From Bacteroidetes bacterium RIFCSPLOWO2_12_FULL_37_12 (GTDB lineage: Bacteria; Bacteroidota; Bacteroidia; 2-12-FULL-37-12): a stretch of DNA of 64,000 nucleotides. The position numbers were made by a program, and so were the translations under genes. The stretch is from NCBI GenBank assembly GCA_001769655.1, contig MEPC01000004.1, positions 79,404-143,403 on the forward strand. The letters run 5' to 3'. Position 1 is the stretch's first letter. Every line of letters starts with the position of its first letter. Under the pieces are notes generated by a model. It was not told the origin of the DNA and searched no databases. It saw only the letters and a program-made list of their open reading frames with translations. Positions 8,876 through 16,830 of this stretch are shown here, one piece after another.

Positions 8876-9136
8876 CTATAGGGTTTTAAATGGTTTTATC
8901 GTAAATTCATAATTCTCAATCACTAAATTTGCAAGAAGTTTTTTACATGCAATATCTATTTGCTCCCTTGCGGAATTTTCATTTTCAGCTTCTAAAACGA
9001 TATTTATTTTTTTTCCAACCCTTACATCTTGAATTCCCTTAAATCCAAGATTATGGAGACCTGAAAGTACAGCTTTTCCCTGTGGGTCAAGCAGTTCTTT
9101 GAGGGGTAAGATGTTGATTTCGGCTAAATATTTCAT
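8876..9136 (-). CDS. purS: phosphoribosylformylglycinamidine synthase subunit PurS
   Basis: Small subunit of the PurSQL complex, which converts FGAR to FGAM in purine synthesis. The protein MKYLAEINILPLKELLDPQG with VEDVR-like and CKKLLAN segments fits PurS closely at 86 residues. Start chosen at the ATG ending at 9136, because family members begin there. An alternative ATG ending at 9178 overlaps the pssA stop as ATGA, suggesting coupling, but would add 14 hydrophobic residues. A -7 element touches the chosen start. purQ and purL are not nearby. Confidence 0.85.
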   Translation of the reverse strand: MKYLAEINILPLKELLDPQGKAVLSGLHNLGFKGIQDVRVGKKINIVLEAENENSAREQIDIACKKLLANLVIENYEFTIKPFKTL

Positions 9137-9139
9137 AAT

Positions 9140-9148
9140 GCAAAAGTA
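9140..9148 (-). promoter_or_regulatory. possible purS promoter -7 element
   Basis: On the minus strand TACTTTTGC matches TAnnTTTG and ends three bases before the chosen purS ATG, which would place the transcript start at or next to the start codon. No -33 element is clear. Confidence 0.4.
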
Positions 9149-9174
9149 AGAAATTAAATTTAATATTATTTTTT

Positions 9175-9882
9175 TCATTTTTCAACCGTTGCACTGCGAA
9201 AAAAAATGATAGAATACGCTACATAAAAAATAATACTCAAAGGCAAAGCATAAAGCCCGAAGAGTAAGAACAGGATCAACACACAACACATAAATATATA
9301 CAAAACCTTGTTCTCTTTCCATGAAAAAGTTTTAAATTTCAAAGAAAATAGCCCGATTTCAGATACGAGCATGTAACTTGATAATAATGTGATTGCAATA
9401 AGGAAAATTTCATTCAATGTAATATTTCTGATAATTTCATTATCAGTGTTAGCCACCAAGCCCAGTGACACTATAAAAATGGTATTTGCCGGTGTTGGAA
9501 GTCCTATAAAATGAACCGTTTGTCGTGTGTCGAGATTGAATTTCGCCAGTCGAATTCCTGAAAATACAGTAATTATAAATCCAACATAAGGTACCATTCC
9601 ATTTGTTAATTCGGAATTTTTTTGCAACAATTGAAATATCACCAACCCGGGTAAAACTCCGAATGACACCATGTCAGCCAGCGAATCGAGTTCTTTTCCA
9701 ATCGGGGAACTTACTTTTAACCACCTTGCCGCAAAACCATCTGAAAAATCAAATATCAAAGCCGCTATCAACCAATAAAACGCAAGTTGAAAATTATCCT
9801 GAAAAGTATAGACAATGGCGATGGTGCCCGAAAAAAGATTCAGACAGGTTAAGGTGTTTGGGATGTTGTCTTTGATTTTCAT
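9175..9882 (-). CDS. pssA: CDP-diacylglycerol--serine O-phosphatidyltransferase
   Basis: Inner-membrane enzyme making phosphatidylserine, the precursor of phosphatidylethanolamine. The CDP-alcohol signature is complete: DFSDGFAARWLK followed by the G-x3-D-x3-D run in GKELDSLADMVSFG (roughly residues 46-75). About seven membrane segments fill the 235 residues. The stop overlaps the alternative upstream start of purS. The gene follows the TRAP genes after 15 bases on the same strand, probably as a shared transcript without functional relation. Confidence 0.93.
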   Translation of the reverse strand: MKIKDNIPNTLTCLNLFSGTIAIVYTFQDNFQLAFYWLIAALIFDFSDGFAARWLKVSSPIGKELDSLADMVSFGVLPGLVIFQLLQKNSELTNGMVPYVGFIITVFSGIRLAKFNLDTRQTVHFIGLPTPANTIFIVSLGLVANTDNEIIRNITLNEIFLIAITLLSSYMLVSEIGLFSLKFKTFSWKENKVLYIFMCCVLILFLLFGLYALPLSIIFYVAYSIIFFRSATVEK

Positions 9883-9897
9883 TGTAAGTCAAAATTT

Positions 9898-10443
9898 TCA
9901 CAAAAATTCCTTTTTCACGAATTCTTCCTCTTTCCGCAAACCCTTTAATACATCTATCCATAGAAAAGAGGAAATGAAAAACCGAACGGCTGATAAAAAA
10001 AAGCTAAGCGGAAGTATTAAAATAATAATCCAAATGGGGATTTCGAGCACGATGTCTTTATCGCCAAGTTCTAAACTTTGTAATAAAAAACTTATGGAAA
10101 GAACAGAAAATATTAAACAAATCATTGATGAAACTAATTCTGAAATAAAATTGAGAATGTACCTTGTTCTGGGGTTAACTTTTTGAGTGATAAATCCTAC
10201 TTCAATATGCCGCATGCGGCTGGTGGCAATCTGAAATCCCAAAAATCCGAGCCAAATCATGAGATAGGTTGAAATTCGTTCAGCCCCAAAAAGTGATGCG
10301 TTGAATAGATAACGGCTTACAGTGGCACTAAAGATAATGAGGACAATCAGAGAAATAATCAGGACAGCTATAAATTTCTCCACTTTTTCGACACGGCGGT
10401 TAATAATAAAATAGCTATCTGTAAATCGTGACATTGAAATCAT
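9898..10443 (-). CDS. TRAP transporter small permease (DctQ family)
   Basis: Small membrane subunit of a tripartite ATP-independent periplasmic transporter, 181 residues with four predicted membrane helices. Family signs are SRYLFNASLFGAERISTYLMIW and the following GFLGFQIATSRMRHIEV. The start overlaps the stop of the DctP gene as ATGA, so translation is probably coupled. The large permease DctM that does the actual transport is normally next, but here pssA follows instead; this is the oddity of the locus. Confidence 0.88.
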   Translation of the reverse strand: MISMSRFTDSYFIINRRVEKVEKFIAVLIISLIVLIIFSATVSRYLFNASLFGAERISTYLMIWLGFLGFQIATSRMRHIEVGFITQKVNPRTRYILNFISELVSSMICLIFSVLSISFLLQSLELGDKDIVLEIPIWIIILILPLSFFLSAVRFFISSFLWIDVLKGLRKEEEFVKKEFL

Positions 10444-11459
10444 TTTAGCTTATTCATCCGGTATTTTTTCAACTCATTAATAACCTGCGACATTATGTCT
10501 TCACTTATTTTACCAGTCATTACCTTATATACACTCTGAATAGATTTTTTAAATTCATTTATTTGCTGGGCATCAAGATAATTTACCTGCACATTGAAAT
10601 CATTTTGTAAGGATTTTAAAATCTCATCATTATCATTTCGCACGTAATTTCTGGACTTAATGGAAATTTCAATTCTTTTATCCTGTATCAAACATGCTTT
10701 TTTGGAAGATTCATTTAACTTATCATAAAATTTTTTGGAAACCAGAATCACCCCCGGTTGGTAAATGTGATTTGAAACTGTAAAATATTTAACGGTTGTC
10801 GCCCATCCTACAGAGACAGAAAAAATGGGTGTTTGGTCAAAACCGTCCACCATACCCGTTTTTAAAGATACAAGCACATCCGGTGTAGCAATAGGGACGG
10901 GAGTGGCGCCAAGCGCTTTGTAAAACTCCAGATAAACATCCGCCTCCTGAGAACGCATTTTTAGTCCTTTGAGGTCCGATGGTTTTTTAACCGGTTTATC
11001 AACTGTGCCGAAACCCCGCCATCCGTTAGTTCCCCACATAATAAGTATCACTCCTTTTTTTTTAAGAAGTTCTGCCATGGGCTCGAACATGATTCTATCA
11101 AGGATAAAATCCACTTCTTCGTTGTTGTTAAAAAGAAAAGGAAGTTCAAACACCTGAAATTCGGGAATATCAAGCGCTTCTGCCACTGCCGCTGAGGAAA
11201 AAGCACCTGCATCCAAGGTTCCCATGGCGAGACCTTTAATCATTTCAACTTCGCCGCCCATCTGCCCTCCCAGATACGTTCTGAATTTAAGCGCACTCCC
11301 CGACTTGGATTCTACTTCTTTAATATAGTCGTTTATTCCCATTTCCCAAGGACTATCTTTCGGAATCACACTTCCAAAACGCACCTTGGTTTGAGCGAAA
11401 AGTGAGGTAAATGAAAATGCGAGGATTATAATAAGTGTGTACCGGAAATATTTATTCAT
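10440..11459 (-). CDS. TRAP transporter substrate-binding protein (DctP family)
   Basis: Periplasmic solute-binding protein of 339 residues. Signal peptide at residues 1-22 ending SLFAQ. Mature features: KVRFGSVIPKDSPWEMG, GGQMGGEVEMIKGLAMGTLD, the ligand-carboxylate region LKGLKMRSQEADVYLEF and the DGFDQTP segment. Organic acids are the commonest ligands of the family, but the arginine context does not allow naming one. It forms an operon with DctQ (4-base overlap) and lies 123 bases downstream of a TatT-like gene, as in the TPR-associated TRAP systems of treponemes. Confidence 0.9.
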   Translation of the reverse strand: MNKYFRYTLIIILAFSFTSLFAQTKVRFGSVIPKDSPWEMGINDYIKEVESKSGSALKFRTYLGGQMGGEVEMIKGLAMGTLDAGAFSSAAVAEALDIPEFQVFELPFLFNNNEEVDFILDRIMFEPMAELLKKKGVILIMWGTNGWRGFGTVDKPVKKPSDLKGLKMRSQEADVYLEFYKALGATPVPIATPDVLVSLKTGMVDGFDQTPIFSVSVGWATTVKYFTVSNHIYQPGVILVSKKFYDKLNESSKKACLIQDKRIEISIKSRNYVRNDNDEILKSLQNDFNVQVNYLDAQQINEFKKSIQSVYKVMTGKISEDIMSQVINELKKYRMNKLK

Positions 11460-11469
11460 ATAACATGAA

Positions 11470-11575
11470 ATTAAACTGTTAACATCGAATATCCAATATC
11501 AAACATCTAACATCCCAAATAATATAAAATAACACATAACATATAACACAAAACACATAACATCTAACAAAAAAA
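11470..11575. repeat. AACATCTAACAT-type simple repeats
   Basis: The spacer between the TatT-like and DctP genes is built of degenerate ATATCCAATATC, CATCTAACATC and ACACATAACATA units. Similar runs occur at 14257-14295. Nothing else is seen here. Confidence 0.6.
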
Positions 11576-11582
11576 CCCTCCC

Positions 11583-12440
11583 CTATTCAAACAATTCCTT
11601 CTCCTGCTCCAATAATTTTTTGGCTTTGGCTTTTGCAAGTGTATTTTCCGGAAAAATTTCAGGATGGGTGGAAATATCGGCGTTCAAAACCTCATTCAGT
11701 AACTTTTCGAAAAGCGCTTTGTCTTTAATTTTTGCATGAGTGCAATAAATTTCTGCATATAATATTTTTGAATCAAGGTATTCGGGACCTGCCTGAATTG
11801 CTTTTTCAAACATCTCTTTTGATTTTGCAGGGTCTTGTTCTCCGGTAATGGTAGGAACCAAAGCATAGTACCCTCCGAAAAATCTATAGACACCCCCGTA
11901 AAAATAATTTGGGTTTAGTTCAAGCACTCTATCCCATAGTGCTCTCACTTTCGATTTTACTTTTATTTTATTAATAAAAGAGGCGTATTTAGCCCACCGA
12001 GCTAGGTTGGCGGCAGACCAGAATAAAGGGGATATATTTTCAATGGTTAACAATTTAATGGATTCTTCCTCTTTTTTTTTGTCTTTCATGGCTGTTGAAA
12101 AAGAAGGTATTAATTTCAAAGCACGTTCACCATAGTTGAAACCTTTATCATAGGAGTATAATTTTTTTTCTATTTCATCTTCGTAATCGGCTAACACATG
12201 ATACGCTCTGGAAGCTAAAACCAGATTACCTGCATCTTCATTTTTTGCAAGGAGTGAATCTAATAATGTTATGCATTGGACTAATTTATTTTTATCACCT
12301 CTCTCTTCGAAAAGGCGCAAAGCATTTTCATCAGTACTGCTTTGTGAATTTATTTGGTGGCTAACTGCAAAACAAAAATTATTTTCAGATTGCAGAAATA
12401 TAAAAGCAATTAAAAGGATAGAATAGCATCTTGTTTTCAT
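11583..12440 (-). CDS. TRAP transporter TatT-like TPR component
   Basis: Exported helical-repeat protein of 285 residues. A signal peptide covers about residues 1-25 (ending NFCFAVS); no clear lipobox is seen, unlike Treponema TatT. The middle and C-terminus hold TPR-like helices, including RALWDRVLELNPNYFYGGVY and RFFGGYYALVPTITGEQDP then SKEMFEKAIQAGPEYLDS, which resemble the T-component family (TPR protein associated with TRAP transporters, proposed to help deliver hydrophobic ligands to the DctP protein). Its place just upstream of dctP and dctQ supports this. Confidence 0.8.
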   Translation of the reverse strand: MKTRCYSILLIAFIFLQSENNFCFAVSHQINSQSSTDENALRLFEERGDKNKLVQCITLLDSLLAKNEDAGNLVLASRAYHVLADYEDEIEKKLYSYDKGFNYGERALKLIPSFSTAMKDKKKEEESIKLLTIENISPLFWSAANLARWAKYASFINKIKVKSKVRALWDRVLELNPNYFYGGVYRFFGGYYALVPTITGEQDPAKSKEMFEKAIQAGPEYLDSKILYAEIYCTHAKIKDKALFEKLLNEVLNADISTHPEIFPENTLAKAKAKKLLEQEKELFE

Positions 12441-12472
12441 AAAAGAAATAGTTATTTATCTTGAAAATTTCT

Positions 12473-12480
12473 CAAAGGTA
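12473..12480 (-). promoter_or_regulatory. promoter -7 element of the TatT-like gene
   Basis: TACCTTTG on the minus strand, 32 bases before the ATG at 12440, fits TAnnTTTG. It probably drives the TatT-DctP-DctQ genes. Confidence 0.55.
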
Positions 12481-12557
12481 CACACTTACAAGCTATTTTA
12501 AAAGGTAAAAGTTTAAATGTAAAAGGTAGAATATGTTGGCAAATACGTGTAAAGCCG

Positions 12558-14222
12558 TTAATGAGTAAGACACCCATTTGCATCGCGCACAGTATAGGTA
12601 TAGGAACCGGCGCATAAACCAGAATAAGTAACAGCCGCCTGATCATTAAATTGCCATGCGGCTCCACCATTATTGGAATAATCATAAGGGCTTGTCCCTC
12701 CGGATGCCTGGATAGTCACAGAACCATTGCATTGACTAAAACAAGCTACATTAGTTTGCGAGTTCAAAGCGATTGAAATTTGTGCAGGTTCGGTGATTGC
12801 ATAACTCCTTGTAGTGGTACATGACTTTGAATCGGTAATGGTCACTGTATAAGTACCTGCTACTACTGAAGTAATATCTTCAACAGAAGCGCTATTTGAC
12901 CATAAATAGGTATATGGACTTGTAGCTCCTGAAACCGTAATATTTACAGCACCAGTTGAAGCACACGGGCATAAAACATTTGTAGTTGTATTGGTAACAG
13001 ACCACGCCGCAGGTGCAGTAATTGAATTAGTATAAGTTGCAGTGCAACCACCTGTTTCCGTTACTGTTACTGTATAATTGCCGGCGGCAAGTGAAGTTAA
13101 ATCCTGTGTTGAACCACCGTTTGACCATGCGTAGGTATAAGGCGCAGTTCCACCTGAAACACTTATGTCAATGGCTCCATTTGTTCCACCAGGGCAGGTC
13201 ACATTGGTTTTAGAAACAAGAGAAATAGTGGGTGGAGTACAACATACTGAAACAGTTATAGTAGTGTTAGCTGTAGCAGTGCCTGTGCATGCACCCATAC
13301 CAGAACCTACTGTTAATGTTACTGTTTTGCTTCCGGAAGTAGTCCAGCAAAAAGTGGCATCATCCGTAGTTTGATTAGCTAAACCCGTAGCTGTCCACGT
13401 AACATTTGCAGTATTGTAACATGTGGAAGTATTTGTAAAAGTCACGCAGTTGTTTGGAGCTACTGTGCACGCTGTCGATGCGCTTGATGTGAAAGAAGCA
13501 ACGGGTGTTGGAGCCGTCATATTAAATGTCCATGAACATACTGCCTTGGCATTTCCATCAAACATGAGAATATAGCAGGAGCCGGCTGTCATGGTAGGGG
13601 TAGCTGAATAATTTGTTGTTCTTCCGTTTTCGCATGGGATTATTGAACCGGCACCGTCAGGGTTAGAAGTAAGCATGTTGGCACAAGTTGTTGTAGAAGG
13701 ATAAAGCACCCATTGTAAAGAAGCACCACCGCCAGCACAGGAAATACCAGTAACTGAAAATGTAGGTGCACAACTACCTACATAAGTAGCTGGAATGCAT
13801 ATTCGTGAGTAGGAAGTATTTTCAACAGTTCCGCATAAAGGGTCATTTTGGGTGCAAGATGCTAATCCAGCCATATTTACGGTTACAGTTGCATTACATT
13901 CACCACTTGCATCTGTATAAGAACCACTACCATCTACTACACATCCTTCATTACATAGGGCACGGTCACATTCATCAAAAACAAAATCTACTGGGCAACC
14001 ACAAGTGCTGGCATTATCTGTACTTGCATCACATATATCGGAGGTAGTGCAATTTTCGTTACTGGCTGAAACGGGAGAACAAAAAGTAAAATTCGTGGCA
14101 CTGCCGCAGTTATCTGAAAAAGAACACGAACCACCGGCGTGAACACGATTTGTTGAAAATAAAAAAAACAGTATGGGTAGAATACTTAAAACAACTTGTG
14201 AATATTTAGTAAGAATTTTCAT
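12558..14222 (-). CDS. SprB-repeat surface protein, cysteine-rich, short paralogue
   Basis: Exported protein of 554 residues, probably at the cell surface. Signal peptide at 1-29 (ending NRVHA). Residues 30-140 are cysteine-rich (CSFSDNC to NEGC). A PKD-like segment follows near 235-330, then three SprB-type repeats (about 340-554) with GGTAPYTYAWSNG, LTSLAAGNYTVTVT and similar motifs. It ends ...RDANGCLTH with no T9SS sorting domain. The last ~215 residues are about 80% identical by eye to the end of the 21950-25318 protein. A small secreted protein gene lies 65 bases upstream, as in the paralogous locus. Confidence 0.78.
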   Translation of the reverse strand: MKILTKYSQVVLSILPILFFLFSTNRVHAGGSCSFSDNCGSATNFTFCSPVSASNENCTTSDICDASTDNASTCGCPVDFVFDECDRALCNEGCVVDGSGSYTDASGECNATVTVNMAGLASCTQNDPLCGTVENTSYSRICIPATYVGSCAPTFSVTGISCAGGGASLQWVLYPSTTTCANMLTSNPDGAGSIIPCENGRTTNYSATPTMTAGSCYILMFDGNAKAVCSWTFNMTAPTPVASFTSSASTACTVAPNNCVTFTNTSTCYNTANVTWTATGLANQTTDDATFCWTTSGSKTVTLTVGSGMGACTGTATANTTITVSVCCTPPTISLVSKTNVTCPGGTNGAIDISVSGGTAPYTYAWSNGGSTQDLTSLAAGNYTVTVTETGGCTATYTNSITAPAAWSVTNTTTNVLCPCASTGAVNITVSGATSPYTYLWSNSASVEDITSVVAGTYTVTITDSKSCTTTRSYAITEPAQISIALNSQTNVACFSQCNGSVTIQASGGTSPYDYSNNGGAAWQFNDQAAVTYSGLCAGSYTYTVRDANGCLTH

Positions 14223-14287
14223 AATAAATATCAGCGAAAAATAAAGTGTATTTAAACTTCAAATATCTAACATCAAACATCCAACAT

Positions 14288-14659
14288 CTAACTACCTTTC
14301 TTACTTTTCAATTGCAATTTAATATTACTTTTCATTTCTTTCAGCAATCTTTTCCTTTCTTTCTCCGACTTTTTATCATTCAATTTATCTGCTGGGTTAG
14401 AAAGTGATTGGTTTATTAAATAAATTTTCTCTTTACAAATTTGCTCAGGAGTTTTGTTGTCCGTATTAATCTTGCTAAAGAAAGCATTTTCCATTACTAC
14501 AACTAATGGTCTATCTGAACCATCATCTTTACTTATTTCTTTATTGTAGGAATTTTCGGAATTCTTGTTATCGTCACTCGAGATAGATTGGGCATTCGTC
14601 AAAATAGGGAGAAGAAATAAAAATGCAAAAAGAGATAAACAGGAGTATAGATGCCTCAT
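14288..14659 (-). CDS. small secreted helical protein, module copy A
   Basis: A 123-residue exported protein with signal peptide 1-23 (ending LTNAQ), an acidic low-complexity middle, and a charged helical tail. The tail (IYLINQSLSNPADKLN, then SEKERKRLLKEMK) aligns without gaps to IRLIDRSLIDPESTLK and SEKERVKILQKQK in the small protein at 25413-25814. Both sit just upstream of paralogous SprB-repeat genes. No known family is recognised; a chaperone, anchor or partner of the adhesin is possible. Confidence 0.65.
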   Translation of the reverse strand: MRHLYSCLSLFAFLFLLPILTNAQSISSDDNKNSENSYNKEISKDDGSDRPLVVVMENAFFSKINTDNKTPEQICKEKIYLINQSLSNPADKLNDKKSEKERKRLLKEMKSNIKLQLKSKKGS

Positions 14660-14754
14660 GGTGTTAAAAGCTAGTTAAACTAATCCTGCAATATTACTGT
14701 TTATTTTGGGGAAAAACAACATTTCTATCATTTTTTTTCATTTTTTTGTAAATT

Positions 14755-16287
14755 ATGAGAACCCGGAGCTTATTTTACATTTTAGCGGCTTTAGAAGGAT
14801 TTATTGCTTTATCCTACGAAATTATTTGTACCCGTTTAATTGCCACTTATTTTGGAATTAACCTGACGGGATGGGCGGCTATTTTAGGAACAGCCATGTC
14901 AGGATTAGCTCTTGGGTATTATACAGGTGGCATTCTCAGTAAAAAGGAGAAATTTTATAATGCGTTGTGGGTAATTTTATATCTTTTATCCTGTTTTCTC
15001 GGTTTTCTGCCAATGATTAGTTTTCAAACACTTGAATATTTTTTCTCTTACGGGATTGGTTTATTTTTAAGTAGTTTCATTTTGGTTTTTCCGATCTGTT
15101 TTATACTTGGAAATATTGGTCCCTTGACTATACAACTTCTCGCGACTGATTATGAAAAATCTGGAAAGCTTTCCGGGCTATTTTTTACATTATCCAGCTT
15201 GGGGGGCATAATTGGTTGTTTTTCCATGGCTTTTTTCCTTTTGGAAATAATGGAAATCAACCAGATTCTTCTTTCGTTCAGTTTGTTAATAAATTTTATC
15301 ATTACCCTGTATTTAATACTTTCAGGCATGCCTAAATATCTTTTGGCAGGGATATTTACAGGGTTAATTGCTTTAGGAGGATATAATGCCGGTAAGAATC
15401 TTTCCTATTTGAAAGACAGAACCATTTTACACAATTCAAATGGTATAATGGGACAGCTAATAGTAGAAGACAAGTTAGAAAAATTCAGGAAAAACAGAAT
15501 AATGTATTCAGACCGTCTTCCTCAATCGTGGATAAATCCATTTACTAAAATTTCTTACTATAACTACGTTCATAAGATTTCTGCATTAAGCAGTGTGTAT
15601 CCTGAAAACTCCAACGCGTTAGTCATGGGAATTGGCGGCGGAAGTTCTATTATAGAATATTTACGTCTTGGATTTAGAGTTGATGCAGTTGAATTAGATA
15701 AAAATATCATACAGGTTGCCAACGAATTTTTTGGATTGAAAGAATTTTCTGTGAATATGATAAACGATGATGCACGGCATTATATCAATACCTGCAATAA
15801 AAAATATAATGTGATTTTATTGGATATTATCACAGGAGAATCTGTTCCCTCCTACTTGTTTACAATGGAATCATTTGAAAAGATGGTTTCTCTTCTGGAA
15901 GAAGATGGCACCCTGTTCATTCATTTTTTTGGAGCTGTATCCGGAGATAAAAGCGAGGGTTTATTATCTTTGATTGCTACATTGAAAAAAATCAATAGTA
16001 ACTTTGCTTTGTTTGTTGAGCCATCTATCGCGGATGGGATGAAAATATTCCGGTTGAGCAAAAAAAAGAACATGGAAGATCAGGATGTCAAAAGGATGAA
16101 TGTATGTTGCAGGAAATATTTGCACCAATTTTTAAAAGCAGACACTACCAGAATGGGTTACTCTCAATTATTAACAGACGATAAACCCATCATGGATATT
16201 TATTATCAAAAGATGCGTTCGGGTTTGAATGGAAGGTTTTATACATGGAAAACAGGGAAAGTCGAACAGCAGAAGACAAATCCATAA
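14755..16287 (+). CDS. membrane-fused spermidine synthase-like protein
   Basis: Fusion of 510 residues. Residues 1-215 hold about seven membrane helices (family sign LEGFIALSYEIICTRLI at the first helix). Residues 240-470 form a spermidine-synthase/SAM-methyltransferase-like Rossmann domain with MGIGGGSSIIEYL, VDAVELDKNIIQVA, INDDARHYIN and VILLDI. In true spermidine synthases the catalytic Asp follows in a DxxxP context; here the text reads LDIITGESVPSYL, so aminopropyl transfer is uncertain. It is divergent from the small secreted gene (95 bases) and is the only plus-strand gene within the surface-protein island. Confidence 0.78.
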   Translation: MRTRSLFYILAALEGFIALSYEIICTRLIATYFGINLTGWAAILGTAMSGLALGYYTGGILSKKEKFYNALWVILYLLSCFLGFLPMISFQTLEYFFSYGIGLFLSSFILVFPICFILGNIGPLTIQLLATDYEKSGKLSGLFFTLSSLGGIIGCFSMAFFLLEIMEINQILLSFSLLINFIITLYLILSGMPKYLLAGIFTGLIALGGYNAGKNLSYLKDRTILHNSNGIMGQLIVEDKLEKFRKNRIMYSDRLPQSWINPFTKISYYNYVHKISALSSVYPENSNALVMGIGGGSSIIEYLRLGFRVDAVELDKNIIQVANEFFGLKEFSVNMINDDARHYINTCNKKYNVILLDIITGESVPSYLFTMESFEKMVSLLEEDGTLFIHFFGAVSGDKSEGLLSLIATLKKINSNFALFVEPSIADGMKIFRLSKKKNMEDQDVKRMNVCCRKYLHQFLKADTTRMGYSQLLTDDKPIMDIYYQKMRSGLNGRFYTWKTGKVEQQKTNP

Positions 16288-16317
16288 GTTGTGAAACTTG
16301 AAACTTGAAACTTAAAA
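16288..16317. repeat. heptamer CTTGAAA repeat
   Basis: Four degenerate copies (GAAACTTGAAACTTGAAACTTA) fill the spacer between two converging genes. Related TTTTAAGTTT units lie at 30128-30229. Confidence 0.6.
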
Positions 16318-16815
16318 CTACGGGTTTCTTTTAATTACATTCAAAATTATATCGTCCTGTTTTCCGATAGGTTTTCTGATAAAACGTTGCAATGCAATTT
16401 TATTATTTTCAAGAAAATAGGAAAACATGAAATAAAACGTTCCACATTCCATTTCACATTCATATACGCAGTGAACCATTTTTTTAAAGTAGGTATTATT
16501 GTCTTCCAGAAAAAAACCTATATACGCACAAATCCGTTTGGATAAGTTGCAACTTTCATTCAGATGTATAAAATAATTGTGGAGGGTAGTTGTGTCATAA
16601 TATTCATAAAGTTGATCGAAATAGCCGGTTACATCCGGTTTATCAATGGCAGACATAATGCGTTCAGAATGACGTTCTGCCTGACGGATAAGAATTTCAT
16701 ATTTGTGGAACTCCCTCTCTTTTAAGACCTCACTTTGAATAGTGCTTTTTTGGGCAAAAGCTGAGAGAAAGAAAAAGGAAAAAATAAAAATTGAAAAAAA
16801 AGATTTGTATTTCAC
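16318..16815 (-). CDS. exported protein with five cysteines, unknown function
   Basis: A 165-residue protein with signal peptide 1-21 (ending SAFAQ). The mature part is predicted mostly helical and has five cysteines, two in ESCNLSKRIC and three in HCVYECEMEC. The gene starts 15 bases after the stop of the 793-residue propeller protein on the same strand, so they are likely co-transcribed. No family is recognised. The cysteine pattern suggests a disulphide-stabilised periplasmic or surface protein; metal binding is also possible. Confidence 0.6.
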   Translation of the reverse strand: MKYKSFFSIFIFSFFFLSAFAQKSTIQSEVLKEREFHKYEILIRQAERHSERIMSAIDKPDVTGYFDQLYEYYDTTTLHNYFIHLNESCNLSKRICAYIGFFLEDNNTYFKKMVHCVYECEMECGTFYFMFSYFLENNKIALQRFIRKPIGKQDDIILNVIKRNP

Positions 16816-16830
16816 GGGTTTCGTTTTTAA

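Noticed and set aside
12452..12685. Separate minus-strand gene downstream of the short SprB paralogue
   Set aside because: Mostly overlaps the SprB gene in another frame and has no independent support.
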